Shown here piece by piece: positions 46,744-59,009 of a DNA stretch of 64,000 bases. The notes under the pieces are model-generated. The model saw only the letters and a program-made list of their open reading frames with translations. It did no database searches and had not been told where the DNA came from. Source of the DNA: Pelobates cultripes (lineage: Eukaryota; Chordata; Amphibia; Anura; Pelobatidae). The stretch spans positions 79,337,261-79,401,260 of the forward strand of contig OW240916.1 of NCBI GenBank assembly GCA_933207985.1, written 5' to 3'. Position 1 is the first letter of the stretch; each line of letters opens with the position of its first letter. The position numbers and the translations under genes are program-made.

Positions 46744-46885
46744 CTGAAACAAGGGCACATATTTGCATGGTGTGTGTCAGTGTACATGTATTAATTCTTA
46801 GGGAACATTTTAAGGAACTATCAACTATATAAACAAACAAACAAAAAAACAAATGTAGGAATGTCCATAAAACCCACTACCGAGG

Positions 46886-46925
46886 GACATCGGGCACTAT
46901 AGTGTTAGCTATGATCTACATTTAT
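46886..46925. repeat. CTATAG-family fragment in intron
   Basis: GGGCACTATAGTGTTAGCTATGA, left arm of the family seen at 6846. Confidence 0.5.
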
Positions 46926-47372
46926 TAGGTGCAGTTCGTCTGCCTAAATTAACCTTGTTATCTATCCTGTAATTTCTCCTCTTTGAGTTATTTATTAAAC
47001 TGTGAATTTTCTGGAATTTTTAGAGATTAGGCCAAAATTGCTGAATTGGAAAGATTATCTTGGTTAGCTAATTTTTCATTTCAGCTACTTTGGCCTAAAG
47101 ACTCTTTTCTTTTAGCAAAAAAGTCATTGTATATTGTTCAATTTTAATTCTGCCCTTGGACCTCTTACGTGTGTCCAGTCCTGTTTCTTGTTTCTAACAT
47201 TACCTCTGGGCTGGAGGCACTGTAGCGGTCCTTATTTATGTGTGCCTTCCCACATCTCATTATATATGTAGGACTATCCAGTCAATTTCATTATTCATAT
47301 TAATAGGGCACATGCACTGTATACATATTTAAACCACAGCAGAAGTTATAGGACCTCTTTAATGTTACTCAC

Positions 47373-47644
47373 CAAGAGACTGACATTCAGAATCTGCATA
47401 TCTGGGGTGATTCCAGTGATCAGTGAAGGAGTCTCGTTGTCTTCCTGAATACTAAAGACTACCACTCCGGGTGGTGGTATAGAAAGTACCTGGGCCACAG
47501 CACGCATAAAGAGGGGCATGAGAGGTGAAAGGAAGTGGTATTGAGAGACTCCTCCGAGACGAAGGGTAATACTGTGCGAAAGCATCTCATCTGTAATAAT
47601 TGCTACCTGTAAGGTGCACTGAGCTGTAACACTGTGTATACCAT
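47373..47644 (-). CDS. celsr2-like: CELSR exon: membrane-distal region after the cadherin repeats
   Basis: A 272-bp exon, acceptor CTCCCCACACAG (47645), donor CTTG/GTGAGT (47372). It encodes GIHSVTAQCTLQVAIITDEM, LSHSITLRL, FLSPLMPLFMRAVAQVLSIP and PGVVVFSIQEDNET, ending ILNVSLL. VTAQCTL and IITDEM match CELSR2/3 and VVVF with ILNVSL fits CELSR2, but the stretch SLITGITPDMQ appears as an insertion relative to the mammalian proteins I recall. It begins in phase 1, so at least one earlier exon exists; none is visible up to 64 kb. It joins the next exon in phase 0. Confidence 0.9.
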
Positions 47645-47699
47645 CTGTGTGGGGAGACAAAGGAACAGACATAAGATGAGAAAATCTGTATCCAACATC

Positions 47700-50600
47700 T
47701 ATTTTACTATCTACTATGGATTACTATCCTTAGTAGATAGAACTTGGAAGCTTGTCCAGTTTGGTACAATGTATAATATAAAAAAGTGATATTAATTTTG
47801 TATGTCAGGGAAGTTCTCTACAATCTATTAAGCTATCTACTTCTAAAATTGCAGTAATCTACACTGACTACATTCAGGTGTGGACAGCTTGGTATTTATA
47901 ATAATATATGGTTATATTCAATCTAGCATATTTAATTTATTTAATAATCATGACATTCACAATAAAAACAGCATAATTAGAAGTTAGTCATATGTACTAC
48001 ATCATGGCATTCATGGCACTGGTTGCACACACTTAAGATGTCTACATATAGTAAATCACAACATTTGTACTATATTATAATGCAATAAAGACTGCTACTG
48101 CAGACTGCATATATGTCCATATAAAATTCCCTGAACTCTTCCAAAATCTTCCAGCATACCAAGCAGCTATTCAACAGCACCCGGTTTAAATTTATGTCAA
48201 TTTTGTACCATGACAGCAGTATTTTATAGTACTTAAATGTAGGAGCAGTTGAGAGGGTTAAAAAGGGTTTAATTAATTTAGTTTTGCATTACCAAGCAAT
48301 GAACTGTGTCCGCACTGGGTTGGGAGGGAATGGGTTAGATGGAGGTTTGAATCAGATGTGTCAAATTCCATGTTCATTCCATTTCTAAACAATTTTAATT
48401 TGCTTTCCTCAAAGCATACTTCACAAGCCCACATATGGCTTATTTTCAACTTTGTCACTGTTATCAGCCGGAAACTAATTACTAAAGTGCCTGTCACTAT
48501 TTTAAGGAATAGTGACTTTTTCCCCCAACTATTAAATCTTACCATTAGGGGCTTAAAATTATTGTCTGGCATGACTTGTAGAGGTTCCAATTGACTACAA
48601 TTAACCACTACTTAGCAATACGTTTCCAATTGCTTGTAGCTACAGTTCACCGACTGCCTCAGTCGAGATTAAAAACTTGCATCCTGTTGCAAAAAAGTTA
48701 ACAGCTAACTCCTTGTACATACTACAGGGAAGACATGTTAGCTATATGGCTTTATAATTAAACCCAACACTTGTTCCCAAAGCATATCAAACCATGCCAA
48801 ACATCTAGTTGTTCTGGTGACTATAGTGTCCCTTTAAATCTTGCTCTGTGTTCCCTTGGTGTCTGAATTTCCATCTATCACAATATGTATTCCTATGCAG
48901 TACATGTAAATTCATATAACCTGCAGTACATGTAAATTCATAGTAAATGACTCATGCCACATAATGTTAAAAAAAATAAAAAATAAATCACTAGGTTACA
49001 CATTTCATACCTTGATAAAGTTTTGGATCCTGCAAGACAGGGCTAATTTGGGAACCTTCTCCTATCTCACCATACTTTTTTTTCCTCTTCTACTTCTAGA
49101 GCCACTTAAGAAATATTACAAAAATCTGGAGCAGAAGGCCATCATATGGCATTTTTGCCCATACCAGAAAACATCCACAGCACTCTGTTCATGTGCCACC
49201 CTGGCAGTGCTTACTTTCTCCCTGCTTAGGCATGCATACCAATTTATATCATATGTGACATGCATTGCAACCCATCCTTCTCTCTGGCCCTATGCTTTCC
49301 ACTCCGATTCTGGTATTAAACAACTTTTTGCTTAGCATAGTCTTTTACAGGAGTAAATGTTAGAAATACAATTAAATATTGCAGACATGACAAAAAAAAT
49401 CTTTGAGTTAACCTACATAAATGTAGTGCAGAAACCAGTTTTTAAGGATAAGAATGCAAATACACATCTCAATTGTCTCCCACAAACCTAACAACTCCAA
49501 AAGCCAAGTGGATCCTGGTTTGGATCTGGCTGAGTGGTGATATTTTATTTTATTGACTTGCTAACTATATCAGTGAATATTGTTTAGCCACCATAATGTA
49601 ATCATTCAGTGATGATGTATTCTGAAAACCTTTTGCATAACTAGATGTTTCTCAGTAAAACATTTTATATAAAAATAAAATTTAGTCCAGAGATCCAGTA
49701 GAGGGACATATTTAAAATAAATTTAGTTGACCTTAAAGATGTCAATTTAAATTATCAGGGATTATCAACTAATGCATGTCTATAACCTTAAAAAACCAAC
49801 ACTTTTTATCTAATCTGCACCATCTAAACACCATAAATACCCTGTCATTTATGCATTAGCATATAGTAGACACATGATCAACAGAAGGAAGAATATATAA
49901 AGACAATCAACTCAACCAAGAACAAAGCAGACATAGATACTGGTCCCGATTTAAAGTGCATAAAGATAGCAAGAAAAAACCTGTCACAAATTTAAGTGTA
50001 TAACAAATGTATATTGTTGATAGAATATTTGTGCACTCTCAAGATAAATGTGCAATACACTATCTGGAGCAGCCTTCCATATTCTCCAGCAATTTCATTA
50101 TTGAGTTTTCAAATTAAGTTTTGCTTACTATCTTAGTAGAAACAACTATATGAATACAAGAGAAAAATATCTTTGAATTCTAAAAACAAAAGTTTTCATA
50201 AGGATACTATTACATTGACAAGCTGCTACATATACATGGTGTAATGGACAATTAAATGGCTTATGTTTTCAAGTGTCTCCTGGTTTTGTTACTTGTGATT
50301 ACACGGCTCCAACATTATTTATAAACAACAGCTAATGATTCATTATGTTAAGAGCATTTCAATGGGTTAGTGTCTTTTTAAAAATACAAAACTGTTCCCA
50401 CACCTTCTACAATGGCTAGGGGGAAAGGTGTGGTACCCACCCAACAGTTTTAAGAGTTTTTAGATAGCTTTTAAATAAGCTTGTATCACGACAGGAGTAG
50501 ACAAAGATGTTTACTGCCTGATAATAGAAAAAACAAACATTCTGAATTAGACAGAGACATATTACTGGAAGAAAAAAAAAGTAGTGTTAAGCACTACTAT

Positions 50601-51480
50601 GAATAACAGCAATTTGTGCCAAAGGTCTACAACAAACACATAAGGGAGGGGTATGGCTGCAGGGAGAATGTAGCAGGAGAGTGGAGAAAGTAATGATCGG
50701 GGTAATAGAAAGGAAGGAATGCAGAAAAGTAAGAATAAATGGGCAAAGATGGTAGCAACTGGGAACATAGTTTCCTTGCACAGCCATCTTAAGTCAAAGG
50801 AGTCACCCAACCATATTTTTCTTCCATTTTAACATCACAGTTTCCATCTGCCAATAGTTTCTCTGTTATTCCATAGGCTAGGAATCTAATGTCTTTACTA
50901 ATTGATTACTTTCCATAAGAAAGTGGCTTGCTGGTGTAAAAAAAATAAAAAGCTTTGATGGGTGAAATTTTGTCTTTTGATATTTTCCTTCTTAACCAAC
51001 ATCTAAACCCCTTATCACATATGGACCACATGAGGGATAAATTAAAATGTGCACATTTGGATGTCAATGACAGGCTGCAATGCCTGGGCTAAGCCACCCC
51101 ATCACTCACCTATTTCTGCCATCCAGATGTGTCCATATAATTAAGAAATTACATTCTCATTTATCTTAGTGGCAGTAGAGATGACAGAACAGCCCCAATA
51201 TTTGACAAACCATTTGAAAACAACATGGTAACTGCACCAAAAGACTCACTATAACCACAACAATATGTAGTGGTTACAGGGCCTTTCTTTAATATTGATC
51301 GGACCATGGGCATGCATTTGCTTGGGCCACCTGGGTCCTGCTCTCGCTCCCTGGCATTCAATTACACCCTCAAACCCAACGTAGTGACGTAACTAAAGTA
51401 GAAAGGGCCCTGGTGCAAGAATTTATTGGGGTAGATCCCTACCGTGCAACTCTAACAATGCTTTGACAGCTGGGGCTCTA
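47700..51480. other. intron-like DNA; no exon recognised
   Basis: Mostly AT-rich unique-looking DNA. 48795-48840 carries the AGTTGTTCTGGTGACTATAG repeat end also found at 1447. 51380-51440 (GTAGTGACGTAACTAAAG, GGGCCCTGGTGCAAG) looks like the start of a decayed hAT-type element. Nothing coding was found. Confidence 0.5.
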
Positions 51481-51489
51481 CTTTTTTCC

Positions 51490-53110
51490 CATGCTTGTAG
51501 GGTTGTATTTAGCACTGTATTTAGCTGTGTTTGTGTGTTTTAATGTAAACATGTTTTTGTATCGCGCATGTTTGTGTGAATTTGGTGTTAGTGTGTGGTG
51601 TTGGCATTTGAATGCAAGCATGAATTTATGTGTAGTGTTGATTTTTGGATGCAGGGGTGTGTTTATATATAATTTTGTTGCTTAACCCCTTAACACCCCT
51701 ATTCCCAATGTGCACACCCATATATATAGCGAGTATTGCTATATATATGTGTTTTGGCAGTGGCAGTTTTACCTGAGGGGGCCCATCAGGTGGCCCATGC
51801 ACTTAGGGCCAATCGATGGGCATATCTCTAAAGGGGCCCAATCAGTGCTGTGGATTTCCAATAGCTAGACTGGGCCCCTTTAAGGATTCTGGCAGTTCTA
51901 GGAGGATGTGAGCTCACTTCCTCCCAGCTAACACCTGCGCGGGAGGAAGCACTGGGGAGTGAGAGGAGGAGAGAGAGCCAAACCCACATCAGTCCCAGCC
52001 AGCAGAGTTCACCCTCCTGCAGCCAAAAGGTAAAAAAACAGGAGGGTGGTTTTAAAAAAAAAAAAAAAAAAAAAAGTGTGTCAGTGTATATGTATCTATG
52101 TGTACCAGAGTGTTTGTGTGTATCGGTCAGTGTGTGTGTTTGTATATGTTATTGTTTTTGTTTTTTAAACAGGCCTGTAGTCTTTTGTTTTATTATATTT
52201 CATTGTTTTATAGCAGTGCTGCAGCTTTTATGTTCATGCTTTCTAGTGACTGTGTATTTGATTTTTATGTACACTTTTTTTCCCACAATCCTTTTCACTA
52301 CTTAGTTGATATGCCCCCTTTTTTAGTTTTAGTTGGGCTCTATTTAACTGTTTTGATCAGATTGTTACTGTTTGTTTTGGTAATTTTGTTGCAATGTTAA
52401 TCTTTTCTATTTGGTGCTGACTGCTTTTTGATCTTTACATACAGAATGCAACAATTAGGGTTATGTTGTGTACATTTCTATCTTGCACACCCCTTCTGAT
52501 ATTTTATTATGTGCATGACCCATTTTCTTTCTTTCTTTTTTTATTTTTATTGCTGGAGCGCTCACACTATCTTTGTTATAAGAGATTCTCAACTAAAGTT
52601 AATTTTATTTGATGTGAATCCCATAGACTTGATTATTTTATTGTTTCTCTACTTTTAAACCATATTTTATTTATATTTTTGTTTTATGTGTATCTGTGTT
52701 TGTGTGTATGTGTGTGTGTAGCTGTATGTATATGTGTCAGTGTGCATCTGAGTGTATGTGTGTCTGTTTGTATCAGAGTGTCAGTGTATGCATCTGAGTG
52801 TATGTGTGTAGCCGTGTGTGTCTGTATGTACCTGTGTCTGTCTGTATCTCATATGTATGTGCGTGTATGTGTATGTATCTGTGTATGTGTGTTTCTGTCA
52901 GTGTGCACCTTAGTGTGCGTGTGTGTAAGTATGTGTCAATGTGTGTTTCTGTGTATTTGCATCTATGTCAATGTGTGTATCTGTATGTGTATGTATTCAC
53001 TACACACAAATGCACGCCTGCATTCAAACACCAACATTCACATACACACATACTCCATACAAAAACATGCTTACATTTAAACACACATACACTGCTGAGT
53101 GCTAAATAAA
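51490..53110. repeat. TG-rich element with inverted ends
   Basis: 51500-51660 (ATTTAGCACTGTATTTAGCT, AACATGTTTTTGTAT, GCATTTGAATGCA) is matched in inverse by 53000-53105 (ATACAAAAACATGC, AGTGCTAAAT). The middle is TG repeats (52080-52150, 52680-53000), a poly(A) run and T-rich DNA. 55757-55860 is a further related piece. Probably a decayed MITE with microsatellite growth. Confidence 0.45.
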
Positions 53111-53429
53111 GCCCGGCAAGAATTGGCAAATTGTAGATCCACAGCTAGCAAAGCATCACGGGACTTGTACAACAGATTCTGATCTACATTTTGGCCACTT
53201 TAAACACACTGCATCCACTAAACACACATGTACATTGACTACACACTGCATCCTTGTGGGCTGATTTAGGGGCGGACTCGTGGGTGGGCTCTGGGGGCCC
53301 AGACCATGAGCTTTGTCAGGGGCCCCAACATTTATGATGGCAGCCCTGCCTGTAGTGCCCGGTATACTCACCTTACCGGCGCTCTGCTTCGGGAGGACTG
53401 CCTCACAGCCCAGACAGCCCTCCCCCGGC

Positions 53430-53435
<6 letters not shown>

Positions 53436-53477
<42 letters not shown>

Positions 53478-53487
53478 TATATATATA
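53436..53487. repeat. (TA)n(CA)n(TA)n microsatellite
   Basis: TA run, CA run, TA run between two repeat relics. Confidence 0.95.
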
Positions 53488-53489
53488 AA

Positions 53490-53690
53490 AACTAAAAATG
53501 CAGATAAGGTGCACTCTCAGGTCTTAACAAATAGTTAATTTATTCTAAATGCAAATTACATGTGCAAAAAAACTTTACAGTGATCGACGTTTCGACCCCT
53601 ATAGGGCCTTTTTCAAGATTAATAATATCATTATCAAGCGGGTATATATAGATAAATATTAATCAAAACTTACCAAAAGATGTGTGTGAG
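53490..53690 (-). mobile_element. Penelope-like terminal fragment
   Basis: The layout matches 19850-19980: GCACTCTCAGGTCTTAACAA, a stretch complementary to AATAAATT, then the hammerhead-like core. No ORF attached. Confidence 0.5.
53582..53618 (-). ncRNA. hammerhead-like motif, degenerate 5' box
   Basis: Minus strand: CTTGAAAAA, stem II GGCCC/GGGGTC with loop TATA, then GAAACGTCGATC. The GAAAC half is intact, the CUGAUGA half is not. Confidence 0.4.
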
Positions 53691-53882
53691 TGAATCACTA
53701 GCCGTCCAAAAATTGTTATTAATATTGACGCTGAGGTTTGCACCCAGGCAAGAGTTTCATATTTGCATCAAAGGGTGAGTGCCAAGTTTATCTTGGTAAC
53801 AAAATACACTTAGAATGACATTCTATATATATGTATCTATCTATATATAAAATACAAATAACCGAATATATATATATATATA

Positions 53883-54680
53883 TAGTTAATACAATGCTAA
53901 ACAAAAATCTGCACACCAGTCAAGCCATAAGACTTGCTTTTCCCACAGAAATCCCAAATCAGCAGTGATGTTACAACCGCAAAGGATTCTGGGTGGGCAT
54001 ATGCAAATTAGTTTAACAAAGAATCACATTTTTGCCTCATTCCATTTTAAACATGGATTCCTTTTAATTTGTGTTTGCAGTATACAACTGCTTGGAACAC
54101 AATTTAGGATAAGATGCAAAACCAGTGAACCACTCATGGACAGCTGTTTCGTTGTTAATGCAACTCTTCAGCATGAGGTTGGTTACTGGTTTGCTTAGTG
54201 AGGCTTGGTAGTGCTTGGGAAGCAAAATCCAAATAGGTTATGGTGGGGAAAAATTGTGATTGAAAACCCCTTCCACCTGAAGTATGTGGATAGTTAATAC
54301 AATGCTAAACAAAAATCTGCACACCAGTCAAGCCATAAGACTTGCTTTTCCCACAGAAATCCCAAATCAGCAGTGATGTTACAACCGCAAAGGATTCTGG
54401 GTGGGCATATGCAAATTAGTTTAACAAAGAATCACATTTTTGCCTCATTCCATTTTAAACATGGATTCCTTTTAATTTGTGTTTGCAGTATACAACTGCT
54501 TGGAACACAATTTAGGATAAGATGCAAAACCAGTGAACCACTCATGGACAGCTGTTTCGTTGTTAATGCAACTCTTCAGCATGAGGTTGGTTACTGGTTT
54601 GCTTACTGAGGCTTGGTAGTGCTTGGGAAGCAAAATCCAAATAGGTTATGGTGGGGAAAAATTGTGATTGAAAACCCCTT
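53883..54680. repeat. 408-bp tandem duplication, two copies
   Basis: Unit 1 (53883-54290) and unit 2 (54291-54680) start TAGTTAATACAATGC and are identical over about 390 bp except for one base that I see (GCTTAGTGAGG against GCTTACTGAGG). Unit 2 ends at CCCCTT, where the flank changes. Each unit contains an octamer-like ATGCAAAT. The shared 77-codon frame has no recognisable domain. Confidence 0.93.
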
Positions 54681-54689
54681 AGACCTCTT

Positions 54690-55757
54690 CAATATGTATT
54701 ATATAATATGTATTATATAATTACATAAAAGATTACATTAGTATACACGTAGAATTTAAGTACCTATAAATGCATATATATTACAATTCTACATGTATAT
54801 TTAAGTAATCTTTTAACATAATTATGTGATTTGATTAATTAAAATTTGACTGACATGCCTGACAACACAGGGAGAAAGTGCAGAGAATTTAATCTGCAAG
54901 CACTATATTTGACCCTGTAACTCTCCAAGACACCATAAAACCTGTACATAGGGGGTACTGTTTTACTCAGGAGACTTCGCTGAACTCAAATATTAGTGTT
55001 TCAAACTGGTAAATTGTATTACAATGATGATATTTTAAATAAAAATGTAATTTTTTGCATTTTTTACAAACGAACTGCACTTTTATGGACTATATTATTG
55101 TTGTAATATGTTTTACTGTTTTAAAACACTAATATTTGTGTTTAGTGAAGTCTCCCGAGAATAACAGTAACCCATGTACAGGTTTTATGGTGTTTTGGAA
55201 AGTTAGAGAGTCACATATAAGGCTTGCATTTTATTTTTTTGACATTGAAATTTGCCAGATTGTTTATGTTGCCTTTGAGAGCGTATGGTAGCCCAGGAAT
55301 GAGAATTACCCCCATGATGGCATACCATTTGCAAAAGTAGACAACCCAAGGTATTGCAAGTGGGGTATGTCCAGTCTTTCTTAGTAGCCACTTAGTCACA
55401 AACACTGGCCAAATATGAGTTTTTTGCTTTTTTCACACAAAAACAAATATGAACGATAACTTTGGCCAGTATTATGACATTCACAGCTAAAATGTCAGAC
55501 GGAAATACAAATAAAAAATAATGAAATCTTATTTTCTCACATTTTTTTAAATTTTATTCATAATAAATTATGTTCCATATATGAATAGTTAATTATAAAT
55601 TAAAGCCATGTTTCTCCTGAACAAAATTATATATAATACGTGTGGGTGCACTTAATGTGACAGCTGTGAATTACAGTTGAACAGACATGTAGCGCAAATT
55701 CCAGTTTTTGTTTACGTTTTGTTTTGATGTGCACTATTGACTCCGTCCTGAAGGGGT
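54690..55757. mobile_element. third TTAA-family relic with an inverted duplication
   Basis: 54830-55060 matches 14470-14700 and 34315-34570. 55075-55240 is its inverse, so the region folds back around 55065. The end GTCCTGAAGGGGTTAA at 55743-55757 is the family's right terminus with a TTAA. Confidence 0.6.
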
Positions 55758-55849
55758 TAACAAAAAAATATTGGTGTGTTTGTATGTAGTGTTCAAGTTT
55801 GAATGCACAGGTGTATTTGTATGTAGTGGTGGCGTTTGAATGCTGAGAT

Positions 55850-56540
55850 GTATGCACTTATACACATACACTGACACACACGATGATACACACAGATATA
55901 CACTGAACATATACACTGACACACAGACCCTCATGCAGATATACAGACACATATACATGCACACACTGACGCAGATACAGACACACAGACTGACACAGAT
56001 ACAGACACACCAATACACATACAGACAAACAGATACAAACACTGACACACATGAAGATACACAGATACACACACCACCCACACACACATACACACAATGA
56101 CAACATGTACACACACATACACAAATGCACACACACATACAGATACACAGATACACACACATAGACACATACACTGACAGGGGTACTGACACACAAATAC
56201 AAACACTGACACATATGTAGATACACAGACACACACACAGATACACACAATGACAACATACAGGTGCGCACACACAAATATAGAACCACAGACACATACA
56301 CTGACAGACATACTGACACACACACACAAAGACACATACACTGACAGACATACAAACACACACACACGGATACACTGATAGACATACGGACACATACACT
56401 AAGACATACTAACACACATTGACTGATATACTGACACACACAGGCACATACACAGACAGACATACTGGAGCATACACACAGATACATACACTGACAGATA
56501 TACTGACACACTCAGACATATTGGCACACATGCAAAATTT
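55850..56540. repeat. CA-rich microsatellite (ACACACTGACACA type)
   Basis: Irregular repeats of ACAGATACACACA and CACTGACAGACATAC. Long frames on the minus strand are low-complexity artefacts. Confidence 0.9.
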
Positions 56541-57324
56541 ACATTTGTAAACAAGTAACATACATTCATATAAAATGTAAGTTACTTGGCCAGTCAGTGT
56601 AATGACAGGAATGAATAAGTAGATAACTCCATAGGCGTGCGCAGCCTATTGCATTAGGGTGTGCACCCTAAAGCACAAACACATGCCACGCGCGTGTGTG
56701 TGTATGTATCTATCTCTATATATATATATATATACACACACACACTGCTGTGTGTGCTGTTAGTGTGCTGTGTGCTGTTAGTGTGATGTGTGTGTGAGGG
56801 TGCGTGTTTGTGACTGTGCTGTTTGTGTGTGAGGGTGTTTGTGTGTGTATGTTTGTCCTGTGAGGGTGCTGTTTGTGAGGGTGCTGTTTGTGAGGGTGCT
56901 GTTAGTGTGCTGTGTGTGAGGGTGTTGTGTTTTTTTTAAAAGGTGCTGTGTGTGTTTGTGAGGGTGCGGTTAGTGTACTGTGTGTGTGTGAGCTGTATGT
57001 GTGTAGGTGCTGTATGTGTGTGTGCTGTATGTTTGGAGGGATTTGGCAGATTAGTAAATCCTTGCTGCCATGTGCCATCCCTGGTGGTCCAGTGGAGAGT
57101 GAACTCTAGCCTGCGGGGCTAGAGTTAACTCTCGCGAGATCTGAGCGTTGCCGCAGCAACGCTCAGATATCGCGAGAGGAACCTGGCAGAGCTTCTGTCT
57201 AGAGCTGCCTGGGTCCTCTACTGCCTCCCTCCATGCTGCTGTGGGCCGGTGAGGTAGATCTTTGGTCTCCCCGCCGGCCCATGAAGGCTTAGAGCAGAGC
57301 CGGCACTCAGATAGCGCCGGCTCT

Positions 57325-57326
57325 GC

Positions 57327-57357
<31 letters not shown>

Positions 57358-57675
57358 CGTACACACACACACACACTGACAGACAAACACACACATACAT
57401 ACTCACAGACACACACATACACTCACAGAAACACACTCACACACACACTGACACACACACATACATACTCACAGACACACACTCACACACTGACACACAC
57501 ACATACATACTCACAGACACACACTCACAGAAACACACACACACACTCACAGAAACACACACACACACACACACACATACTCACAGACACACACACATAC
57601 TTATAGACACACACACACTGACAGACACACACATACTCACACACACACATACTCACACACACACACAAATTATTA
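57325..57675. repeat. (TG)(TA)(CA) microsatellite
   Basis: TG run, TA run, then about 300 bp of ACACACTGACACA and CACACACATACTCACAGACAC units. Confidence 0.95.
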
Positions 57676-57780
57676 TATTTTAATTTTAAAAAACAATGTC
57701 CACCCAGCCTCCTACCTGGAGTGCTGGTGGACTTTTCCCTGGGGTCCAGTGGGGGCAGGCGCCTTTCTCCAGCTGAGCCG

Positions 57781-57940
57781 CGGCGAGGGAGCTCTCTGCT
57801 GTCTGCTCTCTGCTCCCTCTCGCCGCGCGGGCTGTCTGCTGGAGCTGGGAGCCGGAATATGACGTCATATTCCGGCTCCCGGCATCAGCGCGCGGCGAGA
57901 GGAAGCAGAGAGCAGACAGCAGAGAGCTCCCTCGCCGCGC
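57781..57940. repeat. 160-bp foldback with a perfect palindromic centre
   Basis: Outer arms of about 49 bp (57781-57829 and 57891-57940, with CTCTCTGCTGTCTGCTCTCT against its complement). Between them lies a 34-bp perfect palindrome at 57847-57880 centred on TGACGTCA. Confidence 0.85.
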
Positions 57941-58162
57941 GCTGAGCAGCTGGGTGGGGGGGGATCCATCACCTCTTGCCCCCCCCATGACAGGGGCAAG
58001 AGGTGAAACAGGGGGCACTGAGTGCCTGCAGGAACAGCGTTCCTGCTCAAAAAAAGTGCAGGAACGCTGTTCCTGCAGGACTCAAACCATAGGCGTGCCA
58101 CGGGGATTAGGGTGTGCCCAGGCACACCCGGCACACCCCGTGCGCACGCCTATGGATAACTC

Positions 58163-59009
58163 CCTAATTCCCACAGTATTAGGGAGCTATCTACTAAAAG
58201 GCTGAAAGACCTGAATTGGTATTTCAGCCAAATTTACTAATACTAAGTAAAGATTACTTAGTATTAGAAAATTATGCCCCTACGCGCTATACCGTGAGTA
58301 GGGGCATATCTATTAAACAGTAAGCAGCTTGCTCACTGTAAAAGAAAAACCCCCAAAACGTCGCTCCTCCCCCTCCTAACCTGAAGGGGGGACCTATTGT
58401 GTCCCCCCCTCGGCCCCCAGCCCTGAACGGCGGGTGGGGGCCCTAAAGTAAAGTAATGGGGGGGACCTAATGTCCTCCCCCTTGGCCCCCACCCCTGAGC
58501 GGTGGGTGGGGGCCCTAAATACTAATTAGGTGGGACACCTAATGTCCTCCCCCTGGCCCCCACCCCTGAGCGGTGGGTGGGAGCCCTAAATACTAATTGG
58601 GGGGGACACACCTAATGTCCTCCCCCATGGACCTCACCCCTGAGCGGTGGGTGGGGGCCCTAAACACTAATTGGGGGGGGGGACCTAATGTCCTCCCCCC
58701 TGGTCCCCAGCCCTGAGCGGTGGGTGGGGGGGACCTTCTACACCTGCTCAATAGCCCCCCCCCCCCATAGTTTAAAAAACCCCAATCGCGCGTCGCGGGT
58801 GGGGGCTCGGGAGGGGGGGACCCATTTTTTTAAATTTTTTTTATTCGTTTTAACAGCTTTTTAGCTGCTCAATGTTTAATAGACATGCCCCTACTCGCGG
58901 TATAGCGAGTAGGGGCACAATTTACTAATACTAAGTAATTTTTACTTAGTATTAGTAAATTTGTCTGAAAGACCAATTTAGGTCTTTCAGCCTTTTGGTA
59001 GATAACTCC
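58163..59009. mobile_element. foldback element with GC minisatellite core
   Basis: Arms of about 130-150 bp: 58184-58320 (GGAGCTATCTAC, AAGGCTGAAAGACC, TTTACTAATACTAAGTAA, GAGTAGGGGCAT) pair with 58870-59009 in inverse. Before the hAT insertion its left tip continued at 56619-56629, where AGTAGATAACTC plus CCTAAT folds onto ATTAGGGAGCTATCTACT. The right tip at 59009 is cut by the gypsy LTR. No coding sequence. Confidence 0.75.
58386..58740. repeat. GC-rich minisatellite, five units of about 75 bp
   Basis: Each unit reads roughly GACCTAATGTCCTCCCCC, then CCCCACCCCTGAGCGGTGGG, then GGGGGCCCTAAATACTAATT. The second phrase is a small inverted repeat. Confidence 0.88.

Larger units (their letters stand above)
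56630..58154. mobile_element. complete hAT-like non-autonomous element
   Basis: Ends CATAGGCGTGCGCA and TGCGCACGCCTATG are perfect inverted repeats with a perfect 8-bp target duplication GATAACTC (56622-56629, 58155-58162). Inside: TG tract, hairpins at 57095-57133, 57133-57174 and 57295-57326, a TA/CA microsatellite (57325-57675), a long foldback (57781-57940), stems at 57970-58005 and 58026-58078 (21-bp perfect arms), and the 67-bp terminal hairpin 58088-58154. No transposase. The first 1290 bases of the window are a second copy. Confidence 0.92.

Noticed and set aside
48273..48608. 111-codon minus-strand frame considered as a further CELSR exon
   Set aside because: No cadherin, EGF or laminin-G signature and no splice sites in the right phase.
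53990..54010. Octamer-like ATGCAAAT in the 408-bp unit as a promoter
   Set aside because: A single octamer without a TATA box, snRNA-type element or transcript evidence is not enough to call a regulatory site.
55734..56511. Minus-strand frames of 154-221 codons made of Cys, Val and Ser
   Set aside because: Low-complexity CA-repeat translations, as at 40328-41187, 52679-53109 and 57262-57683.
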